A stretch of DNA of 64,000 bases from Trichosporon coremiiforme (GCA_039545355.1 BCJJ01000010.1:601479-665478), one strand, 5' to 3'; numbered from the stretch's first letter, positions 46,513 to 58,497 are shown. Program-made: numbers and translations. The notes: generated by a model not told the origin, from the letters alone.

Positions 46513-48030
46513 TTAACGACGATCTCCAATAGAGTCGTACCTGAATCTGGTCAGCGTTTTCTTCTTCTTTTTGCAAGATCTCGAGCCGGTGCCGAGGAGC
46601 AGTGCGCCTCTATTGAGTGACTCACGTAGGAGGGATCTCGTTTCCGCTCGCCTGCACCTCGTTGTACGCGCCGCCGTCAGTGTGCACCGTGACAGGTCCG
46701 CTGCCAGAGGCCTCGCCCGGGTTCTGGACGTGGAACTGTTGCTGCTCGCGCCACGCCTCCTGCTGTTTCGCGGTCATGCCAGTCGGGGCTGCAGACGGGA
46801 ACGCGCTATGTCCCGCGCCTGCACCTGCGAAAGCAGCACCAGCGCCGAGACCAGCAGCACCGGCGCCAAGGCCGGCGTAACCGCCGGTGGAGCTCGTCGC
46901 GTGCGTTGACGGCGCGGCAGGGTTGTAATCCTCCGACGAACCGCCGTGGTAGTATTGCGACATCTCCGGGGAACCGGTCGAAGTCGCAGCAACTCCCTGC
47001 ACGGGCTGGTACTCGTAAGGGTCGATGGCGTGAGGGGCCGCGGTGTCGCTGAGGTCGATGGGAGCGTGGTTCTGAGCACGGGCAGGGTCGAACTGCGTAG
47101 TTAGCGACCGTAGCTGCGGAAGGAAGCAAAGCACAGGAACAACTAGACGCCGCCAGCGACTGCCAATCACAATGTGCGTTGCAAGGAAAGACTCACCATC
47201 ATGTCGTCAAAGTCATCACGGTACGAGCGCTTGCGCTTCCGCATGATGAAGAAGATGAGGCCGAGAATCAGAGCAAGACCGCACACACCACCGACGACAC
47301 CACCAACGATGGCACCGACGTTCGTGCCGCCACCGCTGTCCTTGCCGCCGCCAACAGTGGAGTTGCCGGGACTGCCAGTCTGAATGACAGTCTGGGTGAC
47401 AATGATCGGGGAGCCCTCGGCGTTCATGCTCGTCTCATACCTGGAAGTGTCAGTGGCTGCAAATAAGGAAACCATGGCAGCGACTCACTTGAGGGACGTG
47501 TAGCCGGATTGGCTGCCGTCCGTCGGCGTAGCGCTTTTGCCAGCGTTGTCACTGCTGCCGGTGGCGCTGCCGGCATTGTCAGGCGGGTTAGAAGACTGGG
47601 CACCTCCGTTGCTGGAGCCAGGCTGCTGGCCACCCTGCGAGGGCTGGCCACCGTTGTTTCCGCCATTATTGTCGCCACCACCGGCAGAAGGCGTAGGCGA
47701 AGGGTTGTTGCCGCCACCTCCTGGGTTCGGGGCGGACGACTGTTCACCTCCGCCATTGTTGCCGCCACCGTTGCCTGGGTTGGTGGTTGAACCACCGTCA
47801 CCACCTGCAGAAGAGGTCGGCGGGTTCTCGGACGAGGTGGGCGGGGGCGCCTCGGAGGACGTCGGCTGAGCAGACGAGGTCGGGGCGGGGGTCGAGGAAG
47901 AGGAAGAGGGGGGCGCGGGGTCAGTCGTAGGCTGAGGCGCCGAGGTAGGAGCGTTGGAGGGAGATGCTTCGGCTGATGAGGGCGTAGGGTCAGCATGGGA
48001 TGACGGCGGGGGCTGAGACGGGGACTCCAT
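46513..48030 (-). CDS. Single-pass Ser/Thr-rich surface protein, Mid2/WSC-like
   Basis: Exons are 47489-48030, 47197-47440, 46626-47092 and a tiny last one at 46513-46540, giving 426 residues. The first 220 residues are Ser/Thr/Pro/Gly/Asn-rich (likely heavily O-glycosylated). They are followed by one membrane segment, VGAIVGGVVGGVCGLALILG onward (222-247), with a basic stop-transfer RKRKRSYRDDFDDMM, and a cytosolic tail ending NEIPPTYDSIGDRR. This is the layout of fungal cell-wall stress sensors. No signal peptide follows the chosen ATG (48030) and no extra upstream exon was found, so membrane insertion could use the single segment as anchor, or a missed first exon could exist. Confidence 0.75.
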
Positions 48031-49372
48031 GATGACGACGACAGTGACGGGGAGATATCAGGATGATGAGGGAAGGCTGCACTGCGAGGTGATGTGATCG
48101 GATGTGGTAAAGTGTGACCACGCTGATGATGTGCGGCGCGATGAAATTATGCAGGTGTGCGCATGCGCGATTAGGGGCAGGCGGTATGTGGTATACGATC
48201 AGACAAGATCAACCATAACACACATGAATGAATGCACAGTTGCAGCCCGGTCGAGGGAGGAAAGGAGGGAAGAGTGAAAGGAGAGACGACGTGCAAAAGT
48301 GTAAAACGGGGAAGACGGCACTCACCCATGTTGCTTAGTCGCGCTGTGCGTGGTTACTGGACTGTCGAGTGTGTATGTGAGCTGCTGGGGTGCGCAGGGA
48401 AAGGGACCCGGTGACCGCGGAGGATCGAGGATCGGGATCGAGGAACGGGGGCGGGGTCTGCGAGGTCTGGGTCTGAACTGGTGCGAACCGAATAGGGCTG
48501 AACGACGCGGTGCGCGGAGCTCCTTAACGTTCAAGTTCCAGAGTGGGTCGGGTGAAATGCAATGCAATGCAGGTATTTGCGTCCGAACTTTGTTGCTCGA
48601 GCGACCAACGGCAGGTGCAGATGCAGGCACGCAGAACTTGTAAACAGGGGCGACTGAGTGGACCAGGCAACGAGGGCGAGGGATAGAAGGGCAGTCGTAA
48701 GTCGTTCCGGCTCGACTAAGGTATGCCGAGTCAAAGATTCAGGCGATTTGGGGCGATGTACGATGTCCGTCTAGGATCTGAGTTTCGATGTTTGTTTTCG
48801 GGTCGAGATGAAGAGTTGATCAATTCGGGGCTTCAGACAGGAGGAGCCGACAAGATGGGTGATGGATATGAATGAAGGAGTGGGTGATGGCGAAGTTGAT
48901 GTTTAACGAGCGGCGGGAGAGAGTGTGCAGTGAAGAAGCTGGGCGGTGGAGTGACCGAGCTTAGTTGGCTGGTGGCCGTTGGTTGCTGGCATGGCAAGGC
49001 TGCAAGGCTGTCCCGTCCACCACCACTATGCGGGCCATGCGCCGGTCGCCGGTCGCAGGAGCAGGTCTCGCAGGCCTCGCATGCGAGCAGGACATGCAGG
49101 ACATGGGACGCACAATGTAGGACAGGGGTCAGGCCACAGGCCGAAGGGTGCATAGGGATCTCCCCACCACCCCACAGGGCGATCTTCAGGCAAAGCCCCA
49201 GAGGGTCCAAGGCCAGGCTCGTGGCTCGAGCGGCCTCTCCCTCGCCTTCACCGGCTCACCACCCGAACAGACAGTCAACCTCTTCAATTCTCCTCAGACA
49301 GCCTGTGCACGGTTCTCCACTGCTCTCATCTAACGAAACACTCACAACACAACAGCGGTGACATGCTGATAC
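48031..49372. other. Gene-poor, promoter of the surface protein
   Basis: No supported gene. On the minus strand the region from about 49250 down to 48830 is pyrimidine-rich, leader-like. An ATGG followed by GTGAGT at about 48330 looks like a start followed at once by an intron, but no downstream acceptor gives an open frame into the surface protein. Confidence 0.4.
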
Positions 49373-49489
49373 CCGGAAGTTTGGGAAGTCCATGCCAAAC
49401 ATGGTGGATAAAACGAGGATGTAACCAAAAACGACGGCAATGTTCATCGCAGCGGCGACGGCGAGCTGTTTTCGTTGCACCCCAGACAT
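49373..49489 (-). CDS. Candidate tiny membrane protein
   Basis: ATG at 49489 opens 39 codons: a basic start MSGVQRKQLA, a hydrophobic run NIAVVFGYILVLSTMF and a PNFR end next to a GTATCA possible donor. Spliced to AG at about 49309 the frame would end three codons later. The basic-then-hydrophobic layout is that of small ER or mitochondrial membrane proteins, but I do not recognise it and it could be chance. Confidence 0.25.
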
Positions 49490-50895
49490 GCGATTAGAAC
49501 TGCGAAGGGGTGTGCACCGCCTTGAATACAAATTTTCCTAATTCTCCGTGTATGCCGGACCCGTCTCCGAGTTGTGGCATTATGCCTGTGTACGCCTGGG
49601 GCGATAATGTGGAGGGCACGCGAGTAACGTAATGGGCGTTGCTGGGTTTGACCCTAAATCTCGCCTGGGCGCCCTAGTACCCTGGGCAAGCCTTGCAGCG
49701 CCCTCCGCGGCCCTGCCGGAGTGTCTGCCCTGCGTACACATCCTGCATCATGAATCCTGCATCTGAAGATTCTAGGCGGGGCTGGCCGGCCCGGCTGGCC
49801 TGGATTTTCCTAGCGTCGCAATATCCAAAACTGTATGCATGATCCGGTAGCTCTCTGCCGCGGTATGCGGACCGGCGGAGCGGAGGCCGTTGACAAGTGA
49901 CGAGTCGCAAGCCGTAGATTGGCCAAATGCCGCGTGCGCCGTAGTTGTACGCACGGGCTACGTTGATAAGAGCGATAGTGCACTGTCACGGTGCTGAATG
50001 CTGAGGCTGGCGCATGAGCACACCAAATTTCGAGACGAGCGGTCGACGCGGAGACACGGGGTACGAGAGGTACGGGGGGAACGCGGGCAGTACAGGCATC
50101 CGGCACGGGCACGCGAAGGTCGTGACGCGATCGACCCAACGTCACGATCGACTACCGAATGCCTCTTAGCGCAGGCTGGAAATACGACTGCAGTGGCTGG
50201 CTACCACAAGTGTAACGAGAGTCGACGCCGGTGAGTATGCCCATATGCCTCTCCACGTACAGCATCGCTACGTATCGGCCTGCGAATGCAACAAATACCC
50301 CGTGGACAACAGGCGAGGAGCCAGGAGCTCCAGGAGGCCGCAAGGGAAGGGCGCAGGGGACGCGCACGCCATGCGCGCCTTGCGCTCTTTGTGCATTTCA
50401 GGCATGCGTCGCAGTCGCAGCGTCGCCCTCGACATCCGGTCACTCCAAGCGCTCGGCCCGGCCCGGATGCACTCCTAGAATGAGGAGGCCAAAGGAGGAA
50501 TAACATGGCCCCGCAGGCATGCATGTCAGGCGGCCGGCCAGCAAATGCGCCTATCGTCCACAACCTGTTGTTGGCGACGGGTCTTCTCGCTTCACACGAA
50601 CTGGATGCAATGGTCTCCCAGAAATCTCCCAACGTCAACCACGCCGTTTGCCCTCGATCCTCAAGGCTCGATGACTCGGTTGTCCATATAGGCATATCGG
50701 GGGCGTCCCTGGCGGAAGGTTTCCCACGGTGGAAACGTACTCGCTGTCGGAGGATGGCTTTCGCAGATTCAAAGCTTCCCACGGTTTTCGCAGTTGCGAA
50801 GGGCCTTGACCTCCACTCTGGAGATCCAGCACCAGAACGACGCTCTCATCCTACCGTCCTCGACAAGTGCTGCAAACACGGCGGCTAACACGCAC
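49490..50895. other. Gene-poor stretch
   Basis: 1.4 kb with no supported gene; the ORFs lack domains and splice context. Short C/G-rich palindromic words (CCGGCCCGGCTGGCC near 49785) occur. Confidence 0.35.
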
Positions 50896-50929
50896 TAACG
50901 ATGACTTCTCTTCATCTCTCACAACAGGT

Positions 50930-51542
50930 TCATTCACTCATCATGCATCTCATACAATCCTCGCCCATGGCCGCCCTCCAAGACCTGGTGCGCATCAGCG
51001 CCATGATGGACGCATACAGCTTTCGAGTTCGCCCTGCGAGCGACAGCCTTTCAGGTTACGAGAGAGTACGCCCGACCGCTTCTTCGCCAAGGACTTTGAA
51101 GATTACTTGCCGCAGACGACACTGCCCGCGTCTCCGGCTTCCTGAGACGACGTACAGGCCGAAAAGTCTCTCAAGGGTGATTCCTGGAGCTTGGCTCCTC
51201 CTGGCAGGAGACAGCCTGCTTCGGCTCGCTGCGCTCGCTCGAGCGCGGCAATGCGGAGTTGCGGAAGCTGGACCTGAATGCTGCGAGTTATGTGCCGTGG
51301 ACGGCCGTCTCGCAATCTCGCGCAATGACGAAGAAGCCGCGTATTGGCAGCAGGCGGATCTGACGGTGCGCTCGAGGGTTTGCGCGCAGCCGCGGCCGTC
51401 TTTAGCCCTCGTCAGCCTCTGGCCCAAAGCGAAGTGAATACACAGGACATTGCACGCGCTACATGCGAGGATGAAGTCGACTGGGACGATATCGATCTGG
51501 AAGAGTACTGGAACATAGACGGGTGGGCGCTCGCCCCCTAGC
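50930..51542 (+). pseudogene. Coding-like fragments in several frames
   Basis: Successive plus-strand frames each read like protein but do not connect: TPDRFFAKDFEDYLPQTTLP (about 51070-51130), ETACFGSLRSLERGNAELRK onward (about 51215-51360, ends at a stop) and DEVDWDDIDLEEYWNIDGWA (about 51470-51540, ends at TAG). The last has the look of an acidic C-terminus. No GT..AG introns of normal length join them. Likely a decaying gene of unknown family; chance is possible. Confidence 0.3.
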
Positions 51543-53980
51543 GTTTGGGCCCATGGCCACCAAGAACGCACCCCCAAAGCTCCAGAAGGCAACCGCCATG
51601 TCGAATCATCCGCTCGCCTCTCCGCCGGAACTTGAGCCGTTCTCAGAGCTTAAGAACGCTTTCGTCCGCGTCGCTCTCGATAAGAACGATAGATGCGACA
51701 GATTTGACGGCAGCGAAAGTAGAGCGTACACGCTCGCTGTCCACAGGGAGTTGACGCTGACCAAGATGTTAGGTCTCATCATGCGCCTGCAGGGGATCAA
51801 GGTGGGCTACGTCCAACGCGCCGAGTGCATCACGGGGGACTCGATGGATGCCCGGTCGCCGTACGCGCCTATCGCTTCGCATGCCTGTCTCGGTCCGGAG
51901 GGAGGTGACAACCAGCTGCGTATTTGTTACTAGGGCTAGCCATCGGTGGTCGTCGTGGTCAGTCGGGAAAGGCGCCAGACCATGGCGCGCCTGAAAGCCT
52001 ATGTCTGTTTGTCGAGGCGTCACGTTATGTATTCGAGCGTTGCTTAAAGGCATGAGTGGTACAGAATCTTGTTTTGTCCTGTGCGTGTGAAGCGACAATG
52101 ATGGCCGAAGATAACGAGGCGTCGACCGAAGAGGCGCAAGGAGGCGTCCGGGGCCCGTTCCCGCTCCACCCACCCCATACCGCTCGGCATCGTTGTCGCT
52201 TTTTGTTGATTGTATTCCCGCTGTGAGCTTAGCAGTCATACGATTAAGGACACCGCAGGTCAGTCCAAGCCTTGGGGACGGTACTGAGGTGCTCGAGACT
52301 AGTACGCTCATCCTGCCATTACTCGCCTGTTCCATCCAACAAGGTCAGCTCCAAAGGGTCAGCATGGCTGTTGAAGACGACTCCTCACACGTTTGCAAGC
52401 CAAAGAAAGCCTCGACGTCCATCTTCTGAACCCCCCAGCGCATGGTCCAGTGGACGCACCAGCTCCGCACGCCTGTTGGGTCGCTCGTTTGGTCAGGGCA
52501 GAAAAAAGGGTGGATGACCAGCCACTCCAGGCCTGCTCGTGGAGTTCATAGTCGTTGGCGCGGTCCATCGCGATCACTCAAGCCGAGGGCGACGAATCTG
52601 ACAGATTTCTACACCTTTCTCTCGGCAGAGCCACCTTCAGCGGCAGATGTTGACCACGCGTAAGGAGCGGCGACGGGCAGGCGAGACGAGACCCGTCCCA
52701 ACGAGCGCTGGGATAACTGATCAGTGGTTTTTGACGTTGCCATCCTGCTCGTCATCGTGTTCGCGACTCTTTTTTGCTGTCATGACTGAATGAGGAGCAA
52801 ATGATGAGACCCGGCACAGGTCACCCCAGGACATGAGAGCAGGAGTGGCGGTGCGCACAGATCTCTCCATTCTTCCCTCCGGAGAAGACCAGGTGCACCG
52901 CGTGCACCGCGGATCGGCTGGATCGAAACCTAATTTTCCCTCTTAATCTCGTAACATCCCCACCGCGCAGGATGAGTGACAACCTAACCAGGTGCTGGCG
53001 ACCTGCCTGGCATGCCCGTCGAATGGTCGGCGTTTTGGCCGTAACGCAGTAGTGGAACACCTTCAACCCCAATTCCACTCACTTCTCATCGCCAGCATTC
53101 GATCAGAATGCGGCATCAGCAGGACATTCCGGGATGGCCAAGATAAAGCGAGAGGGAGGAGGACTGCTCCCGACAGAACCTCGGTGTCGTTCCGTCAGCA
53201 CGTGTCGAGCGTCGCCAGTCTGTAGGCGGATGGAGCTCCCGCTTTCGCAACTTTCCAACCCACAGACCTGTTGTCCTCGCAACAAGATCTCCCCAGGGAA
53301 ATGTGTCGTTCATCAAAGGTCAAAGAGGATTGCGCTCGGATAATCGTGAATCATCGCATAATGTTGCGTATTGCGCACGGTCCAAGACTCCAGGTGCGGG
53401 ATGGGACGAAGGTGCGGCAGATCCAACACGCTCCGTTATGTGGTACGTTCTGTCTAAAGAACGGGCCTCGCCGCTTCCGACACGAGCCTCTGTTCTTTCC
53501 TCTCCATCGGTCGATTCAAAGTCCATCGGGTTCAGCAGCGTTCTCATCTCATCGATCAGCTGCGTTAAGCCAGGCTCGAGTCACCTAGGGAATTTTCGCA
53601 CGTCAAGTGTGCCCGACCACCTATGGGGGCAAGCGGCGCAGCGGTTGCGTCCGCGCGATACTGCGGGGTACGGAACATCGACTGCCCTTCGCCTGTCCTC
53701 TCTGTCTGTCCTCTCTTCTTCACTCCCCTCCGATGCCAAGCTAGAAGGAGACACACTGGAGCCCCTGAGAAATCGTGAAGAGTGATGGCAACTGAAGGAG
53801 ATATCCCCTACCTTTCCACGAGCAATCGTCGCTACGCGGAGGAGACTTCGACTGACGCTCCACTGACCGGTGGTTGGCTGTCGTAGTTGCAGCAGCTCAA
53901 GTTTCGCTCCGGGTGTCGATGGCCTGAGCACGTACTCACTGTTCGTTGTGGTGACCATTCATCGGCCACTCACATCTCGG
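51543..53980. other. Gene-poor stretch with one short ORF
   Basis: A 136-codon frame (51523-51933) reads ELKNAFVRVALDKNDRCDRF without a family match. The rest has no supported gene. Confidence 0.35.
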
Positions 53981-53986
53981 GACACA

Positions 53987-54181
53987 ATGTGCGCTGTCTT
54001 GATCATTCCCGGCCTTCACTTCAACGCAATGACTTACGCAAACCTTCACCGTGAACTGCTTTGGTACCGAACAAGTGGTGAGTTGTCATCTCCAGCCCAA
54101 TTCGCACCCACAGAGTGGTACAGTAGGTGTGGCCAGACCACATCCACCCTCAAAACCACGCAGATTGGCCTTCCTGAATAA
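53987..54181 (+). CDS. Candidate small spliced ORF, possibly a gene relic
   Basis: ATG at 53987 opens MCAVLIIPGLHFNAMTYANL and continues to a GTGAGT donor at 54078; a 36-nt intron ends at CACAG 54113 and the frame stops at 54181 (52 residues). The N-terminus looks like the start of a longer protein and an alternative frame downstream (FLNKLPLVDTVYRLRMR, about 54167-54220) also looks coding, so this may be the decayed first exons of a larger gene. Confidence 0.25.
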   Translation: MCAVLIIPGLHFNAMTYANLHRELLWYRTSGELSSPAQFAPTEWYSRCGQTTSTLKTTQIGLPE

Positions 54182-54899
54182 GCTGCCACTCGTAGACACT
54201 GTTTACCGTTTACGCATGAGAAACTCACACTCGTAGATCTGATCGTCTTCTCTCCTTCCTTCCAAGCGAGAGCTACGCTGCGCATCTTCGTCATCCACCG
54301 CCGTCTTAATTGGTTGTAGCTCCACGAAATAGTAATTATGTGTTGCACGACTTCAAGCGTTACACATTCGAGCCATTTCGGGCACTCGGCGTCGTCGGCC
54401 GGCGATCGGCGGCGGCGCATCCCCCCTTACGATGGTTGGAACCAGTGGGTTCTTCGGCGTGCACCTGTATCCTCCATTCGCCTCTGACACTGTTGTTTAC
54501 ACCGACGTGGGCCGCTGATGGTTCTTTGAATGGCATTCAAAGCGAGCTTGTCCTCGAACTTAACCTCGCGCTCGATGTGTGCCGCGCCCGGGGTTGCAAC
54601 CGTGCCTCGCAGTCTGGCGACGACGCAGCCGACTCCCACGTACCGCACGTCAAAGTTTACGATCGGCGCTCCACACAGGCGTCAATTCCAGCTGAACCTA
54701 ACCTGCTTCCGGTCACAAGAACGCACCAGCACTCCACGTTGGGCGATGCGATGTCGTTGATGTTTGTGCGACGCCAGTGCGAAGCCGCTACGACGCACGC
54801 TCACCTTTAGTCAGCTCTATAAAAGTAAGCCACTGACGACGTGTCGTGACGACGAAGTCGACGTTCGTTACGAGCTGCGTCAGCAGGGCGGTAAGCACG

Positions 54900-55620
54900 A
54901 TGCGGAGCCGGGGGCGCCGGAACTCGAGGGGGGAGCAAGGAGAGATGCTTGGTCCGGGAATGGAGCCGGGTGCCTTCGGACGCGCTTGCTGATCGACTCC
55001 TGATGCTCGTCGTCGTCGTACAGGCCATCCACGCCGAGCAGCACACTCATCCCGGCGATGAGGAGCGGAGCTCCACTGAACACAACCCCGAGGCGTGCTC
55101 CCTCGTTACAGTACCTCGGGTTGTTTATGCCCTCAACCAGCAACTGCAGTGAGTGTGACGCGAGCTTGGAGCCGGGCTTTCTTCCCCATTGCGCGCACTC
55201 GGTAGATCTCTATCAGTGCGAGCTTCCTGAGGCAGCTGAAGGGCCGCTTGGTGGCAGACGAAGGATCTTGAGTATCCTCCCACCCTCACCAATGGCAACC
55301 GCTCCTTCACAGCCATCCCGCATGCACTCACCTTCACCGTGAACAGCAATCGACGTACCACTACCTGTGCACAACAACACTGACCACTGACATCATGAAG
55401 CTGCGCTCATCTTCCTGTAAACCGCTACCGAGATTTCCTTCAGGACAGCTCGATCGGAGTCTAGAACCACCCCGCGCCCGAACAAGAAACAGCACCGCTT
55501 CCGATCGCCATGTCCGTCCCTCCCCTCTAGAGCGTGTACCCGCACCCTTCTGAGCGTCGGCACAATTATCACAGATGTGGGAACCACGCTACCAACAACA
55601 GACATTGCACCAGGCAGCAA
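54900..55620 (-). pseudogene. Hydrophobic coding-like fragments on minus strand
   Basis: Two frames look like pieces of a membrane protein: MSVVGSVVPTSVIIVPTLRR (about 55540-55605) and, 3' of a CACTCACTGCAG acceptor-like site at 55144, LLVEGINNPRYCNEGARLGV continuing into APLLIAGMSVLLGVDGLY (about 55020-55143). I could not connect them with normal introns and do not recognise the family. Confidence 0.25.
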
Positions 55621-56769
55621 TCAGCAATCGGACCTGGCGCGCACCAATCGTGTGAACTCGATACCATACGGTGAATGCCCCAGGCGGGGAATGGGTTCAT
55701 CGCTGTCGCCGTTCGCCGTGTGCTGCCACCTGCCACCTCCACGCTGAGGCATGCCGGAACCCATCCCGGCTGTCTCAGACAGGGGAAGAGCCCCGCCCTT
55801 TCTCACTAGGGTCAGGATACGCCGGGGTGTCCCAAGTTCCCAAAGTTCCCAAAGTTCCCAGCAGTTCACACCGGGCTGTATTGGCCGCCCCACTGAAACT
55901 TACCGCTCATCGTGGCCCGCGCTTCCACATCCATCACATCCATCACCACAACTGCACCTCCAATACGAAGCTACGAGGCTGCGGGGCTGTGGTGGTGAGA
56001 GGTCATGGGCAGAGGCAAAGTTGCCTTTATGCCGGCATTGGAACGAATCGAATGCGCACCGAAGGCGGCGAAGGCTGTGCGTATCCCCGCTAAGCTCGGC
56101 GCAAGGCTTGTGCGCAATCCCTCCGTTGGCTCCGCTCCGCACTTACCTCCGACATCGATCCGGACCGTGTGGCGCCACATCCCACTCCAATGGGTCCTTT
56201 GGATAGCGGAGGGCCTCAAGCGATGACTCAGCGGCTCGTTACGGTTCACCACTGACAGATGCTGGTCGTTGCAGCCCGCAGGGACAACAACTGCGATTAA
56301 TTGAAGATGAGTGACGCAGATACTTATCCTTCCCAGCCCCACTCTTCCCAACAACAGCCATCCTCGTCACGAAAACACCTCCTATCAACAGCTGCGGCTG
56401 CCGTATACACTTCGCAGTGTTCAAACGCCCATTAGATGATCTCGAGTTCACAGCAACCCACGCCCATATCGTGATACCGATTTCATAAAATTTCGTATAC
56501 AAGATCATGACAAAGAGAGATGAGATAAGTCACTCGGGGAAACGGAGAAAACGAAGCGAAGCGAAAAGGTGGTGCGATCCGGTGCTGGTCAAGAAGAGGT
56601 CGATGCGGATGCGAATGCGTGCTGTTTGCTTGCCGTGTTGCTGATGGAGGGGGGTGCATGGAGTGTCCGTTTTTGCTTGTGGAGTTGGTCTAAATGTTGC
56701 TTGCGCCGTGATGGCGCCACATATGCCTTTTGATTCTAGTGATGAGCGCCTTCGGCGCATGACTGGCGC
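55621..56769. other. Spacer, no supported gene
   Basis: Includes a triplicated TCCCAAAGT motif (about 55830-55860) and a GCTCCGCACTTACCTCCGAC splice-like word on the minus strand. No gene could be supported. It contains the 3' side of the Zn2Cys6 gene. Confidence 0.35.
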
Positions 56770-58497
56770 TTATCGCCTGCCCTCGACTTCGCCGCGCCAC
56801 GGCCACTGCGCCGCGGGGTGCGGGCGCATGTCCCAGCGCTCGTCACGCTCGTGGTGCGGCGGAGGCGGATGACCGGCGTGCGGCGGCGCGTGGGGGTGCG
56901 GAGGCGGGGGCATCGGCATCTCGCGAAGGTCGCGGGGGTCGCGGGGGACATCGCGGGGATCACGCGGGTCGCGGAGCTCGGGACGGAGGTCGATGCGAGG
57001 CGAAACTCGGGGAGAGTAGTAAGGCAGCTCGCGCGGCGAGAGGCGCACAGAGCGAGGAGAGAGGCGCGCACGCGGCGACAGTCTCGGGTCCGCTCGAGGG
57101 TCGGCGCGGGGATCCCGGGGGTCCATCGCACGCGGATCGCGAGGATCAACGACTCGGGGGTCACGGGGGTCGACGGCGCGGGGGTCCATCGCCCTCGGGT
57201 CCCGCGGATCGACAGCTCGCGGATCCCTGGGGTCAACGGCACGAGGGTCGACCGTTCGAGGATCCCGAGGGTCGACAGCGCGAGGATCGATGCGCGGGTC
57301 AACAGGACGAGTGTCTCTCGGGTCGCGCTCGCGGGGGTCGAAGAGTTCAGGCCTGCGCCCTCGAGGAGACTCCATCTCGCGCGGGTCGCGGTGCATCGGA
57401 GGTTCACGAGGATCACGGTCCTGCCATTCCTGGCGCCACCACTCGACCGGCGCCGAGCGCGGGCTGCGCGGCGCAAAGTACTCTGGCGGAGGCGGGGGAA
57501 GGGGCGGCGCATGCGACGAGTGCAGCGGGTAAGGCTCGTGCCTCGGCGAACGAGGCGAGTAGGGGTAGCGAGGATACTCGCCCCAGCTCGGGGGCTGCTG
57601 CCTGAGCAGGCCGTCCTCGAGCGAAGTCCTGCGCGCGCGGCCGGCACGACCAGGCATCGGGCCGCGCTTCTTCTGCGTCGCACTGTACTTGCACTCACGG
57701 CCGGACTCGCGGCAACGGGAGCACACACCACCACCACCGGGCTGGCCACCGGCATCACACCTCACCTTACGCTCGCGACAACCGTTGCACGCCTTCGTCG
57801 TGCGCGAGATCGGAGCGCGCGCTCCCGTCTCGAACGGGATTGCATGCGATGCTTCGTAAAACGGAGCAGGACCGTGGTGCGGCGGCGGATGGTAGGGGTG
57901 TAACGGGTGAGTTGGGGGTCCGGGAGGGCTGTGCTGAGGCGGAGGGAAGTAGTCCGACGGAGGAGGACCTGGTTGATAACTGTGTCGTCGGTCAAGGCCG
58001 CCCTTGTAGTATCCCGGCGGAGGGGGCGCGATGGGTGCCGTGATCGGGCGGTGATCGCGGGACGGGGGCGGAGGGTAGTACCCCGATCGCATCTCACCAG
58101 AGTGAGAGTGAGCGTGGTAGTGCGGAGGAGGGGCGGGGTACTCGTGGTGAGGACTGAGAGACGGAGGATGTGAAGCTGGTGTGGCACCGGTGTTTGGGTC
58201 CTTCTCTGTCGGCGACTGACGGCTGCCGTTCAGAAGGGAGGAAATGGAGCGGCGCTCCATGCTGGGCCTGCGCTCGGGACGGTCGAGCGCGAGAGGAGGC
58301 GGGGGGTGCCGGCGCTGGGAGTGCTGCGATTTGATGTCGAATTCGAAGGACATGTCGACGTCGAGCGGGGTGCGCGGCGATCCGGGAGAAGAGCTGCCTG
58401 TCGAAGCAGAGTTGCGGGGACGCTGAGGGCGGCTGTCGGGGTTCAGAAGAGCGGAGAGAGGCGGGAGCGATGAGGCGGCTGTTGCTGCTGGAGCCAT
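56770..58497 (-). CDS. Zn2Cys6 transcription factor with a DPR repeat
   Basis: A single open frame of 575 residues. The fungal binuclear zinc cluster is at 237-269: C-x2-C-x6-C-x11-C-x2-C-x6-C, beginning TTKACNGCRERKVRCD. The 11-residue Gly-rich loop between the third and fourth cysteines is longer than the usual 5-9. The preceding half is Pro/His/Tyr-rich, with LPPLSALLNP (12-21) and SISSLLNG near 84-91. After the cluster the protein is Pro-rich, then 361-523 is a long Asp-Pro-Arg repeat (units VDPRDPRA and variants), encoded by GGGTC-type GC-rich repeats on the plus strand. No fungal-TF middle homology domain is seen. It probably binds DNA in the nucleus; targets unknown. Confidence 0.85.
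   Translation of the reverse strand: MAPAATAASSLPPLSALLNPDSRPQRPRNSASTGSSSPGSPRTPLDVDMSFEFDIKSQHSQRRHPPPPLALDRPERRPSMERRSISSLLNGSRQSPTEKDPNTGATPASHPPSLSPHHEYPAPPPHYHAHSHSGEMRSGYYPPPPSRDHRPITAPIAPPPPGYYKGGLDRRHSYQPGPPPSDYFPPPQHSPPGPPTHPLHPYHPPPHHGPAPFYEASHAIPFETGARAPISRTTKACNGCRERKVRCDAGGQPGGGGVCSRCRESGRECKYSATQKKRGPMPGRAGRARRTSLEDGLLRQQPPSWGEYPRYPYSPRSPRHEPYPLHSSHAPPLPPPPPEYFAPRSPRSAPVEWWRQEWQDRDPREPPMHRDPREMESPRGRRPELFDPRERDPRDTRPVDPRIDPRAVDPRDPRTVDPRAVDPRDPRAVDPRDPRAMDPRAVDPRDPRVVDPRDPRAMDPRDPRADPRADPRLSPRARLSPRSVRLSPRELPYYSPRVSPRIDLRPELRDPRDPRDVPRDPRDLREMPMPPPPHPHAPPHAGHPPPPHHERDERWDMRPHPAAQWPWRGEVEGRR
57060..57420. repeat. Coding repeat for Asp-Pro-Arg in the Zn2Cys6 gene
   Basis: On the plus strand GGGTCGACGGCGCG/GGATCGCGAGGATC-type units of 9-24 nt repeat, each coding D-P-R on the minus strand. 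The units differ at silent positions, so the repeat is old or partly under selection. Confidence 0.75.

Noticed and set aside
56330..56370. P-loop-like word on the minus strand (MAVVGKSGAGK)
   Set aside because: Not a full GxxxxGK[ST] in a gene context; the frame is short.
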